Shown here: piece after piece, positions 18,577 to 27,098 of the stretch
Position numbering within the stretch: the stretch's first letter is position 1
Layout: each line of letters begins with the position of its first letter
Source of the DNA: Pelagophyceae sp. CCMP2097
Lineage: Eukaryota; Sar; Pelagophyceae
Reading direction: 5' to 3'
Length of the DNA stretch: 27,098 nt
Assembly (NCBI GenBank): GCA_026770575.1
Contig: MU657171.1
Location: 480,688-507,785, forward strand
Made by a program: the position numbers and the translations under genes
Notes under the pieces: generated by a model
What the model was told of the DNA's origin: nothing
Databases searched by the model: none
Seen by the model: only the letters and a program-made list of their open reading frames with translations

Positions 18577-18983
18577 CGTAGAAGAGGGCGCGCAGTAGAC
18601 GGGGGCGGCGCTTTGGTGCGCGCGAGCAGACGGAGAAGGGAGTCGGCCCTCGCAGAATGTTCTGCTTCGAGAAGAACGACTTCAAAGTATCAAGAAGCAA
18701 GCAAGAACAAATCTTACGGCACTCCAGATTTGTGGAACGCGCGAGAGACGAGGCGGAACCGTCCGTCCAGGCGACACTGCCAGTATCTCCCCACCTCGAG
18801 CATAGCGGTTACTTCCTCCTTCCAACGCTTGTTCTCTTTGAGCTTGGAAATATTGAAATGCTAAATATTTTTGAACTCGCAACGCGGCTGGAAAATCCGT
18901 GGCCCTCCACACTCCTCACTCGTGCACGTCCTCACTCGTGCACGTCGACAGTGACGGCCGGGCTGGAGCGCCTCCGCGGTCGC
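18577..18983. other. Divergent intergenic region
   Basis: These 407 bp separate the start codons of the unrecognised minus-strand gene and the coiled-coil gene. Composition drops in GC, with an AT-rich patch near 18845-18875 (GGAAATATTGAAATGCTAAATATTTTTG). Repeated CACTCGTGCACGTC occurs twice just before the coiled-coil gene (about 18917-18947). No coding region is supported; it most likely holds both promoters. Confidence 0.4.
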
Positions 18984-20972
18984 ATGGGCGTCTTGGCGCC
19001 CGCGCAGCAGCAGCATGAGAACATGCGCCTCACTCTACTGCTCCAGCACCGAGTCACGGAAGTCCGAGCCCTGCGCGAGCTCCGCGCCCACTACGAGCGC
19101 CGGCGCGCCGCGGCGCCCGGCAGCCGCCTATCACCTCGCGTCTCACCCGTCTCACATGCCTTGGGGCCTAGACCCTTCCAGCGGCCCGCGGACCGACGGC
19201 GCGCTAGGAAATCGCACGTCGAAGGCCTCAAGACGGCCCTCGCGGCGACGAGCCTGGACGTGCGCAAGGCGGCTGCCGCGTTGTCGGCGCGCGTCAGGAC
19301 CATTTCCGTGCGTCGGCGGCGCGGCCCGCGCGGTCGGACCTTTGCCGATCTATCGACACGACGCCGTGGAACCAGCCGTGGCCGAAACACCGCACGGAGC
19401 CGGCGCTCCACGCGGCCTGCACCGTGCGCGCGCCGCGCGAGGGCGCCGCGCGTAGGCCGAGCGCTCGGCGCTCGAGGACGAGCAGCGCACCGTCTCGGAC
19501 CGCGCGGCGGCGCTCGGCCGGCGGACGCGCGTGGCGGCGGCGGCGCTGGCGGACACCGAGAGCAGCTACGCGGCTGCGGCCGCGCGGCGCGCCCTCGCCG
19601 ACCAAGTCGGCCACGCGGCGCGGACGGCGCTCGAAGACGAATGGGCGCGGGTCCGCGACGATTCGCTCCGCGCGCGCCGGCTCCGCGAGGCCGACGCCAA
19701 AGCGGTCAGAAGGCTCGAGCGCCAGCACGCATCGCAGCTCGCGCGCGCCGACGTGCTGCGCGGCATCGCAGCCGCGTGGGCCGCGGGCCTCGCGGAGCCC
19801 GCGCTCGCCGCCGGCGACGCGTCCGCCGCTGGCGCGTTTGAACGCCTAGGGCTGCGCGTCGAGCGCGCGACGCTGCGGTCGCGCGACTCTTTCTCCGCGG
19901 CCGAGGCGGCGCAGTCGGAGCTGCGGCGACAGCGCGCCGCCGCCGCCGCCGCCGATGCGAGCCTCGCCGCCGCTGCCTCAAACCTCGCGCGCGTGCGCCT
20001 CGACAACGACGCCCAAGAGTTGGACCGCCTCGGGTGCACGCTCGCGGCCCAGGACGCGCGCGCCGCCGAGTGCGCCCTTGTCGTGCCAATATGCGTGGGG
20101 GAAAAGGCCTTTGAGCGTCTCGCTGTAGGCTTGACGCGGACATTGACGTGTCGGCGGGGCTCGTCAAAACCGCTGAGGGCCGCATCACGGCGGCGCGCGA
20201 TGCGCTGCGCTGCGCGGCGCAGGGCAGCGCCGTGCGCGACGGCGACGGACCCTCGCTCTCGGCGTCGCTGCGCCGCATCAAGCCCTGCGACGACGCGGAC
20301 GCGGCCGACGGCGTGCGGGGGGCCGGCACCGCGGCCGGCGACGGCGCCGTGCTGGCCGCGCTGGGCCACGCGCGCGAAACGCTGTGCGTCGCCTCCGTCC
20401 GCTGTGGAGCCCCGGGACGCGCGCCGCCGCAGGCTCGAGCAAGCGTCAAGCGTGGACGCCGATGTCACGCGCCTCGAGCGCGTCGTCGCGAGGCGAGTCC
20501 GGCCGGCCGCCCCGGCCGGCCGCCGCGCGCGATGGGCTGCGACGCAGGCGCACCACCGAGGTCGCAGAGCTGCGGGCCGGCGCCACCGACGACCGCGGTT
20601 TGCGCAACCAGAGGCTCCAGGCGCTGCGCGCAGAGTGCGCAACTCGCGCGCCTCGAGAGCCCGGCGGCGCCGCATGGAACGCGCGGCAACAGGGTCGCGG
20701 CTCTCAAACGCGCGCAGCCGGAGGAGGCCCAGGACCGCGCGGCGGCGGCGGAGATGCAGGCGGCGGCGGAGAGGTGGGCGGCTTCGCCGCCCAACTCTCC
20801 GCCGAGGCGCAAGTCGATCAGGCCCGACTTCCCCGACCTCGACCACGCGGCCCCGGTCCAGCAGCAGCTTTCTCCAGAGCTTTCTCCAAAGCCGTCTCCG
20901 CACCTGGTGGGCCGGGAGCGCAGGACGTCTGTCCCGGCCGGCATGCCCATGTTCGGCCGGGCGAGGATGTGA
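18984..20972 (+). CDS. Long coiled-coil protein, seven exons
   Basis: The spliced product (525 aa) is almost entirely Ala/Arg/Glu/Leu heptad-like helix, so it is a structural coiled-coil protein; the family was not recognised. Inferred exons: 18984-19139, 19182-19307, 19456-20069, 20129-20383, 20433-20492, 20548-20634 and 20693-20972. Four donors read gtgcgt or gtgcgc; one intron (20493-20547) would use gcgagt. Joins keep frame and continue the helix: RAAE-LDADIDVSAGL, ARETL-LEQASSVDADVTRLERVVAR, RTTEVAELRAG, LQALRAE-VAALKRAQPEEAQ. The first intron (42 nt, in frame) is optional. The non-helical C-terminal tail is Ser/Pro-rich (SPELSPKPSPHL) and ends MPMFGRARM. Cytoskeletal, ciliary or centrosomal roles would fit but nothing specific shows it. 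The 5' end is inferred from the ATG at 18984. Confidence 0.7.
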
Positions 20973-21152
20973 CGCCGTGTGTGCCTCCTAACGGCACCGC
21001 ACAGCCGCCCCCCCCCTCGGCGCCGCCTCGGGCTCGCCGACTCGGACTCGGCGGCCGGGGCTCGGCTTGGCCACATTTGATTGCGCCGGCAGGCCCTTAA
21101 AGTTTAATATTCGGCGAGGACAGGGCGAGCTCCGCCTCAACGGGCGTGCGCG

Positions 21153-22275
21153 ATGCTGGCCCGGCGGGCGGTGCATGTCTGCGCGCGGCGCGGCGCGCTG
21201 CGCTGCGTGTCCGCGCCACGGCCGGTTTTGCGGCGCTGGTCGACCTCGGAGCCGCCGGCGTCTGGCGTGGTGGGCGGCGCGGCGTCGGCGGCGGCTGCGG
21301 ACGACAACGACGGGTGGTTCTGGGTGCCTCCGAAGCGCAAGGACCGCAGCGTCAAGGGCAAGCACCGCGTGGAGAAGGTGACGCCTTCAAACGAAGAATT
21401 TGACCGCATCAAGGCGGAGCAGCGCGGCGATTCCGACGCCAGCGACGCCGACTTTGGCGAGGCCATTCCGGCCGAGGAGCAGGTGGACAATCGCCTCTCG
21501 TTTAACAAGGTCTTTGAAAAGTCGGCGACGTTTGACGCCGACACCGTCTGCCTCGCGCTCGAAGAGGAGGGCGCGCTCGACGTCGACTGGCTCAAGCTCG
21601 TGAGGCCGCTGTAAACCCGCCGAAAACGCGGGAGCCCGGAGCGCGCGCGTAGGAGGAGTCGGGCTTGACGGATAAGATGGTCTTCGCGAGCGCCAAGTCG
21701 TTTTCCCACGCGCGGTCGCTCTGTGAAACCATCGTCACAGAGCTCAAGCGGCGGAAGATCGGCACCTGGGGCGCCGTCGAAGGTGCGTTTGTGTGATGCT
21801 CTCTTCGGTGATTTCGGCGCGGTGGCGCGACGCGGGACGGTGCCCTTTAGGTTTCGAGTCCGACGACTGGATCCTGATCAAGTGCCGGGGCTTCGTCGTG
21901 CACATCTTCACGATGGAGAAGCGCGCCGAGCTGGCGCTCGAGGCGCACTGGGACCCGAAGAAGCAAAAGGCGCGCGCGCTGCGCGACTGGGCAGAGTCCA
22001 AGCCAATTGTAAGACCGCCGCGTCCACCAGCATCGACGCACGGGGGCGCCAGGGCGTGCGCCGCGACGCGTCGCCGCCCCGCCGCGCGCATCCGACGGTT
22101 CGTTTAGGCGATGCACGGCCGACGAAAGAGGGTGCCCAAGGGTATGTCCAAGACGCGGCTCATCGCGCGCAAGGACGCCAACGCGCTCGAGGCGGAGAAG
22201 GCCAAGGTCCTCCGCGAGCTCAACAACCCGACGCCGCCGCTGGCCCTCGAGAGCGGCGGCGCACCCCCGCGGTAA
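21153..22275 (+). CDS. RsfS/Iojap (MALSU1-type) organelle ribosome-silencing factor
   Basis: The spliced product (300 aa) belongs to the DUF143/Iojap family, which binds the large ribosomal subunit and blocks subunit joining in bacteria, mitochondria and plastids. Exons: 21153-21599, 21653-21782, 21851-22008 and 22108-22275, with introns of 53, 68 and 99 nt. Splicing yields ALEEEGALDVDWLKL-EESGLTDKMVFASAKSFSHARSL, then CETIVTELKRR, and FESDDWILIKCRGFVVHIFTMEKRAELALEAHW, the signature core in the right order. The N-terminus (MLARRAVHVCARRGALRC) is basic and amphipathic, like a mitochondrial transit peptide, and is followed by a ~90-residue acidic extension absent from bacterial proteins. The last exon adds a basic tail (HGRRKRVPKGMSKTRLIARK). 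The organelle is inferred from the leader. Confidence 0.88.
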
Positions 22276-22306
22276 CCCCAGAGCGGCGCACCCCCGCGCT
22301 CCGCGA
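22226..22306. repeat. Short imperfect repeat at the end of the RsfS gene
   Basis: AGAGCGGCGGCGCACCCCCGCG followed shortly by AGAGCGGCGCACCCCCGCG spans the last codons, the stop and the start of the 3' UTR. It looks like a slipped duplication. Confidence 0.5.
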
Positions 22307-22875
22307 CGGGCCTAAGCTCCTTCCTCAAAGGCCGCCGGCGCAACCGACGCCACCCGAAGGCCAGGCGAGGACCGCATAGGGGCCGTCGAGGGCTGTCTAC
22401 GGGTGAGGGTGAGGGTTTGATTTAATATCCCGGGGAGATTACAGGCGCGGCGAGCCACGTGCAGTCGAGGGGGCCTACGCAGGAGCGACTGGTCAACCAC
22501 CCCGAAGGGCTTCGACCGTCTGGCCTCGCTGCCGGGTACGTCCCCACTCTCTGCATTCGGGCGTGCGCCTCGACGACTGTTGTGTCTCCTCGGCGGCTCA
22601 TTTGCAACACGGGCGGCTTCATTTTCGCACGCCGAAGCGGTACGGTGGCCGCCCAGGCAGTCCAGCATATTGTGGGCCGCGTTGGTCATGGCCGGGAGTT
22701 TGTATTTGGGTTGAGATTTGACGACGGCGTGGGTTCGAGCGGGTCAGGCGGGTAGAGGTAGGGTCACGGAATGACTGGCTCCGAAAGAATTGGGCGCATG
22801 TTCCCTTGAAACGGATTGTAATTGCGCGATCCCCGTTAACGGTGTTGATTTCCACCGGACGACTCGCGTCGCGCC
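22276..22875. other. Intergenic region without a supported gene
   Basis: Six hundred bases with no frame showing recognisable domains or good splice joins. A TTTGATTTAATATCCCGGGG stretch near 22415-22435 and GTTGATTTCCACC near 22845 are the AT-richer spots. The GGGTCAGGCGGGTAGAGGTAGGGTC run near 22740 recalls GGGTCC/GGTCGGG runs near 16258-16350. No tRNA cloverleaf was found. The last ~100 bp presumably carry the promoter of the RRM-like gene. Confidence 0.4.
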
Positions 22876-24542
22876 ATGTGGGGCGCGCAGCGGCAGGAGA
22901 AGGGCTGGAACACGGACTTTGTATACGCCAAGTCGCTGCGCATCGACGGCGATACGGTCTTCGGCGTCGACGATGCAAACAGTGCGCCCGCGGTGTCACA
23001 CTCTCTCTGTCGCACTCTCTCTGTTCGAGGGGCCGCCGCGCGTCGCCCGCCGGTCACCGGGTGCCCGGTCGACGTCGTCGCACCGTACGGTGCCGTCGGC
23101 GAGACCGTGACCGCCGCCTGAAACTCGCCGACGCCGAGACCGTGAACTCGCCGCCTGAACGCGCCTGTGCAGGCGCGCCCAAGGAGGACTGGCTGGACCG
23201 GTCGTACCGGCAGCTCGGGTCTCGTTCCTACGGCGGCATCTCGCTGGCGGCCAAGGACGCTATGGTGCGCGACCGCAAGCTCGCAGAGGCGGGCCGCGAG
23301 CTGAACCGCGGAAGGATCACGCGCGACGAGTATTCCGACTTTGTGGCGACGCTGCTCGGCAGCAAGGAGAACGTGCGCGCGCGCGGGCCGCCCGCGCCGC
23401 CCTTGCACAAGACGCGGCCCAAGTCGGCGCCGTCTCACGCGCCGCAGGCGTGGGCGGGGTCCGACTCGTCCGTGCCGGTCTTCCGCGACGCCGACTTGGA
23501 CCAGCCGCACGCGCGCCGCATCGCCGACCGGTCGGTGAACGACCGGCGGAAGGCCGTGGCCTGGATGCAAAAGGTCGCCAACCGCACGGAGACGCCCCTC
23601 GAATTCGGGCGGCCGCTCTCCGGCGCAGCGGACGACCTCGGCGGCCGCGGCGTGCGCGCCTCGAAGCGCGTGCGCGTGAACCGCTGCCCAAAGGGCACGG
23701 CGCCGGCGGCCGTGGGCTACGCTCTATCGGTTTATGGGGTCGTCTCGCACGTCGAGGCCCTCGGCGAAGGCGCGTTCGTCGTGCGCTACGAGTCGGCAGA
23801 CCAGGCAAAAATGGCCCTCTTCGCCGGCAACGCGAATCTGCGCAACGCCGTCGTCGTCTCGCCCGTGGCCCCAGACGCCACCGTCGCCGACCTCCGCAGG
23901 ACGCTCGGCCGCTGCGGGCCCATCGCGTCGGCGAAGCACCTGCGCGGCCGCGGCGCGGCAATCGTGACGTTCGAGGCGGCGCAGGACGCGGCGGCGGCGG
24001 TAGGGTTCCACCGCGTCGACGAGTCCTGCGACGTCGTCATCCGCGCCGTGCCGCGCGGCGCGACGGCGGATCACCTCGCGCGCGCCTACGGCGGCGCGAA
24101 ATTCGGCGTGCGCGCCGTGCGCTTGGGCGCCGACGGGTCGGCGACGGTCGTCTTCGAGTCGCCCGAGTGGGCCCGCCGCGGTGCCGGCCCGCGGACCGTG
24201 GCCATCACGACTGAGGGCGGCGGGACGTCGGCCATGGGCCGCGCGCAGGCCGGCGCGCGCAAGGGCGCCGCCGCGCCGTGGCAGACGGACATGCCGTCGC
24301 GGCCCTTCGCCGACGGCACTCTGCACTCGCACAACTTCGGCAACGCGCCGCGCCCAGCGCTCGAGTACCAGCGCCGTGCCGCGGGCACCTTCGACGCCGC
24401 CGCCGCCCACGACGACGGCCGCCGCAGGGACGCCCACGACAGCAAGTACAATACGAGGAAGCACACCGTCGTCGGCGAAAAGGTCGCGGTCACGCTCGAG
24501 TGCGTCGCGCACGAGATCAAACTCGAGATCACCGAGTTCTGA
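22876..24542 (+). CDS. Protein with RRM-like repeats
   Basis: The spliced product (491 aa) comes from exons 22876-22981 and 23173-24542. The 191-nt intron (gtgcgc...gtgcag) joins VFGVDDAN to SAPKEDWLDRSYRQLG in frame. After an N-terminal charged region (LAEAGRELNRGRITRDEYSDFVATLL) and a Pro-rich linker, residues ~210-380 contain repeated beta-alpha-beta patterns of the RRM kind. Examples are VSHVEALGEGAFVVRYESADQAKMAL, then APDATVADLRRTLGRCGPIASAKHL followed by GAAIVTFEAAQDAAAAV, then a third weaker unit. The RNP1 aromatic residues are partly missing, so these are degenerate RRMs or RRM-like folds. The C-terminus ends KVAVTLECVAHEIKLEITEF. An RNA-binding role is a fold-level inference; the family was not recognised. 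Confidence 0.68.
22982..23172 (+). other. Repeat-containing intron of the RRM-like gene
   Basis: At 191 nt this is the longest intron in the window. It contains CACTCTCTCTGT twice in tandem (near 23000-23030) and, near 23095-23160, two copies of a GGCGAGACCGTGA...CGCCGCCTGAA unit. The repeats suggest growth by tandem duplication. Donor gtgcgc at 22982, acceptor gtgcag ending 23172. Confidence 0.55.
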
Positions 24543-25291
24543 ACAGGGAATTTCCGCCGCCACCCGGCCGCCCGACTGTCCGCCGCGCAGCGTGACCACC
24601 CCCTAATTATTGCTTCGACCGCTCGAGGAGCCCGACAAGAATTAGACAGTTTTATCGAATCGCCGTCGTCGGAGCCCGCGGCAAAGCCGATGCGGCGGGG
24701 ACCCGAATCGTCCGTGCCGCGAGTCCAGGAGTCGCGCCTGCGTTTGGGGGTTTGTCTGCGCGTCGTGTTCCTTGGAAGAGTAGTATCGAGCACTGCCTCT
24801 GCTCGCAAGGGGCTTTGGACGCGAGAGCATTTGGGCCGAGCAAAATGCATCTCTCTGGCACCGGGCGCTCCACGGCGGCGCGCTCCACGAGGAAGCGGCC
24901 GCCGAGGAGTTTCACCCCGGCGCCACTGCAGGGGCTCGAGCAGTGGCGACGAGGCGACGGTGCGTGCGACCCCCACCGACGAGCGAGTCATTCTTCTGGG
25001 GCACTTTGAAACTGGACGCGGGATGGTGCGGGTGAAGGATGCCGCTGCGACCTGCCGGTACTTCAGGATCCGGCCGACGGCCCCTGTCGCCCTCGAGCGA
25101 GGCCGCTCGTCAACGTTTAAAACGCGGGCGCGAGCCTGGGCTCGCCGATGGTTTCGAATCCGAATTTTAGTTTTGTTTAGCGATTTAAGGAAAAACGCGT
25201 GCTTGAGCTCGAGGAGGCCGTTCGGGCATCCCCGATTCTTGGCCAGCCCCCCTCTTTGCGCGCCGGCGGCGCAGCTCGACAAATAGACTCG
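24543..25291. other. Intergenic region without a supported gene
   Basis: About 750 bases. Several open frames exist on both strands but none gives a recognisable domain or a splice-consistent model. AT-richer patches lie near 24600-24660 (CCCTAATTATTGC, AGTTTTATCGAATC) and 25150-25200 (GAATTTTAGTTTTGTTTAGCGATTTAAGG). The second is a plausible promoter zone for the GT7 gene. Confidence 0.4.
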
Positions 25292-26598
25292 ATGGAGGCT
25301 CAAGCGGCGGAGCTGGAGGTCGGTTCGGCGGTGCGCCTCGTCGAGCCGCCGGCGGGCGCGTCCTTCGCCAAGTTCCGCGGCCGCAATGCGCACTTCGGCC
25401 CACGCAACAACCCTTTTTGCGTCCGCCGTGCCGCCGCGACGGTTCGCCCGCAGGCTCGGGCGTGGTGGTGTCGCGGAGCGCCGGGGGGAGCGCGTGGGTC
25501 GTCGCCGTCGCGCGGCTGGGCGCGGACCTGCTCGTCCGCACGGACGTTGCCGAGAACGCGTTCGAGTTCCTCTGCGTCGACGCGGCGGACTTCGAACCTC
25601 TGCCGCCGGGCTTGCCGACGCCGCCGACGCCGCGGCGGCTGGCGAAGCGGCGGCGGACGCAGGTGCGCCCGGCGGCCGATCCGGTTCCGCGGGGCGCGCG
25701 GCTCGTCGCCGTCATCGTGCCCTTTCGCGACGCGCATTCGGCGCAGCAGCGCGCGGCGCACCTGCGCAAGTTCGTGCCGCATGTTTCAGCGATGCTCCGC
25801 GGCTGCGCCGCCGACTTTCGCGTCATCATCGTCGAGCAGGCCGCAGACGGCCGCAAGTTCAACCGCGGCAAGCTGCTCAACGCAGGCTACCGCCTGGCGC
25901 GCGAAAAGTTCGACGCCGACGCTTTAGTCTTCCACGACGTCGACCTCTTGCCCAGCGACGACCTCGGGCCGGCATATTCCGACGAGACGCTTCCAGGAAG
26001 GCCCGTGCACATTGCGCGCGTCTGGGACCGCTACTCTGACAATGAGGACTACTTTGGCGGCGTCGCCGCCTGGAACGCGCCCGACTTTGAACGCATCAAC
26101 GGCTTCCCGAACAACTACTGGGGCTGGGGCGGCGAGGACGACGAGATGATGCGACGATGTAAAACCGTGCGTCCCGGCGCGGGGCTTTTGGGTGCCTGGC
26201 GCATGGCCGCGCGCGACGTCGGTTCAGGTCTGGGGCGACGACTTCCACATGGGCGCGCCCGCGGCGGGCAATCTCATCGACCTCGAGGACATGGACATTA
26301 CGCAAAAGGTGGCTTTTTTGAAGCAGTTCCCAGAGTGGAAGTGCAACGTGCGCTGGGAGCTGCAGAACGAGCACGCCGCGACGTGGACCACCAACGGCCT
26401 GCGCGTGCGCCCCCCTGCCTTGCCCCGCGCGCCTGCGCCGCCCTCACGCGCCCACGCCAGACGGCGCGCGGCGCGACGTTTGACTTTGACGTCGTCGCCA
26501 CGGAAGAGCTCGGCCCAAACGCGTTCAAGTACACCGTCACCTGCGGCCTCAACGGAGACTGGGCCGACGCGCACGCCGCCGAGAAGCCCGACGCCTAG
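25292..26598 (+). CDS. GT7-family galactosyltransferase with SH3-like N-terminus
   Basis: The spliced product (372 aa) belongs to the beta-1,4-galactosyltransferase family (GT7). Exons: 25292-25382, 25454-26166, 26228-26404 and 26461-26598. The catalytic domain shows VIVPFRD, IIVEQ, FNRGKLLNAGYRLA, the metal-binding FHDVDLLP (~residue 190), YFGGVAAW, FERINGFPNNYWGWGGEDDEMMRR (~240-258), then HMGAP and an ordered C-terminus. Introns 2 and 3 (61 and 56 nt) have gtgcgt and gtgcgc donors. Intron 1 would be GC-AG (25383-25453, gcaatg...cag), chosen because it alone keeps frame and joins FAKFRGR to SGVVVSRSAGG. The N-terminal ~70 residues (AVRLVEPPAG...GVVVSR...WVVAV) look like an SH3/KOW-type barrel. 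No signal anchor is seen, which is unusual for a Golgi enzyme; a missing upstream exon is possible. Confidence 0.85.
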
Positions 26599-26810
26599 TG
26601 GCCCCGGAGCGACCCGGGCGCCGGGCCCGGCGGCGGCACCAGGGGGCCAAGCGACCATGCCGGCAATGATGGCATGCGAGGAAGCGCTCCCGAGACGCGG
26701 CGTCGAAGCACCGCGGACCCGCCATCGAACAGAGGCAAGGAACCATAAAAGACCGCACGACCGCCTCTCCGGTTTTGGGCAGGAAATAGGGGTTGGAAAC
26801 TCATCGCTAT

Positions 26811-26886
26811 GATTGAGGACCCGAAGGGTCCTTGGCCGTTTATCAACGTCAGTTTATGGCAAGGGCCATTCGGGTCCTTTGATTGA
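26811..26886. mobile_element. Small inverted-repeat (MITE-like) element
   Basis: The left arm 26811-26836 and right arm 26858-26884 are imperfect inverted copies: AGGACCCGAAGGGTCCTTGG pairs with the complement AGGACCCGAATGGCCCTTG. Each arm is itself nearly palindromic (AGGACCC-GAA-GGGTCCT at 26816-26832). The hexamer GATTGA occurs directly at both outer edges (26811-26816 and 26881-26886), like a target-site duplication. About 65 bp with no coding capacity. Confidence 0.55.
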
Positions 26887-26910
26887 AGGAATTCCTACCA
26901 GGGGCAATTT

Positions 26911-26946
26911 TGTCTGTCCGTCCGTCCGTCCGTCCGTCTGTCCGTC
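26911..26946. repeat. GTCC tetranucleotide microsatellite
   Basis: About eight GTCC/GTCT units in a row, with two units changed to GTCT. Simple sequence repeat in the gene-free right edge. Confidence 0.9.
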
Positions 26947-27041
26947 GCAGGGCAAATCCGAGGTTCCACCTTAGCACAATATCCAAGTCCCATTTTATCT
27001 TGCGGGCACGGTAGGTCAGGGGGGAGGGTGTCGGTAGGTGG

Positions 27042-27068
27042 GCAGGGAGGGTCCCAGACCCTCCCTGC
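27042..27068. repeat. Perfect 12-bp stem, 3-nt loop hairpin
   Basis: GCAGGGAGGGTC (27042-27053) is perfectly complementary to GACCCTCCCTGC (27057-27068) with loop CCA. It follows a G-rich run (GGGGGGAGGGTGTCGG). It could be a transcript-end structure or a fragment of an inverted repeat; the window ends 30 bp later. Confidence 0.75.
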
Positions 27069-27098
27069 GCGGCTCGACGCGCCAATTCGGTGGGGGGG

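Larger units (their letters stand above)
26599..27098. other. Gene-free right edge with structured repeats
   Basis: No coding region is supported. GC-rich at first (a CCGGGCGCCGGGCCCGG self-complementary stretch near 26610-26630), then markedly less GC-rich from about 26740 to 27000. It holds the inverted-repeat element at 26811-26886, a GTCC microsatellite and a terminal hairpin, listed separately. Confidence 0.5.

Noticed and set aside
22312..22689. 125-codon minus-strand frame in the gap before the RRM-like gene
   Set aside because: Low-information sequence with no domain or supporting splice signals.
24652..25100. Minus-strand gene suggested by the VKLLGGRFLVERA frame
   Set aside because: No ATG with good context, no splice-consistent continuation and no domain recognised.
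1..27098. CRISPR array, phage, bacterial operon or toxin-antitoxin system
   Set aside because: No spaced repeats of that kind, no bacterial ribosome-binding sites, and intron-containing genes throughout show a eukaryotic nuclear genome.

Overview
The window reads as nuclear DNA of a GC-rich unicellular alga. Genes lie on both strands without operons, proteins carry eukaryotic targeting signals, and nearly every coding region is cut by very small spliceosomal introns (mostly 42-110 nt). The gene content (a fused trifunctional C1-tetrahydrofolate synthase, an Iojap/RsfS-type organelle factor, a SET protein of the Rubisco-LSMT kind, a plant-type hydroxyproline/serine glycosyltransferase, a GT7 galactosyltransferase) together with at least one intron that looks like an inserted transposable element (an introner) points to a photosynthetic stramenopile, most like a pelagophyte such as Aureococcus. 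The organism is inferred, not proven.

Layout, left to right. 1-418: repeats and a hairpin, no gene. 419-1759 (+): RluA-type pseudouridine synthase. 1959-5115 (+): C1-THF synthase, three exons. 5382-5947 (-): membrane-anchored thioredoxin. 6139-8263 (-): type II membrane glycosyltransferase, seven exons including a 16-nt microexon. 8345-9199 (+): AIG1/GIMAP-like GTPase ending in a CaaX box, divergent from the glycosyltransferase. 9209-10880 (-): unrecognised Ser/Ala/acidic, probably nuclear protein. 11038-14227 (+): ABCB/TAP-like half transporter with an extra N-terminal membrane domain and a cysteine-rich C1/ZZ-like finger; its last intron is introner-like. 14774-16221 (+): secretory or plastid SET-domain protein. 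16386-17691 (+): low-complexity protein with an internal 27-residue duplication and a RING-like C-terminus. 17765-18576 (-): unrecognised protein with a second introner-related segment. 18984-20972 (+): seven-exon coiled-coil protein. 21153-22275 (+): RsfS/Iojap ribosome-silencing factor, four exons. 22876-24542 (+): protein with RRM-like repeats. 25292-26598 (+): GT7 galactosyltransferase with an SH3-like N-terminus. 26599-27098: small inverted-repeat element, microsatellite and a perfect hairpin.

The genes do not form one pathway. Loose themes are organelle translation and RNA work (RluA, RsfS, RRM-like), glycosylation in the secretory route (two glycosyltransferases) and membrane proteins. 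The most interesting structure is in gene architecture: introner-like introns, GTGCGY donor sites, two candidate GC-AG introns, a microexon, and a zinc-finger ABC transporter. All exon joins were inferred by eye from reading frame, splice-site letters and protein-family continuity; none has transcript support here.
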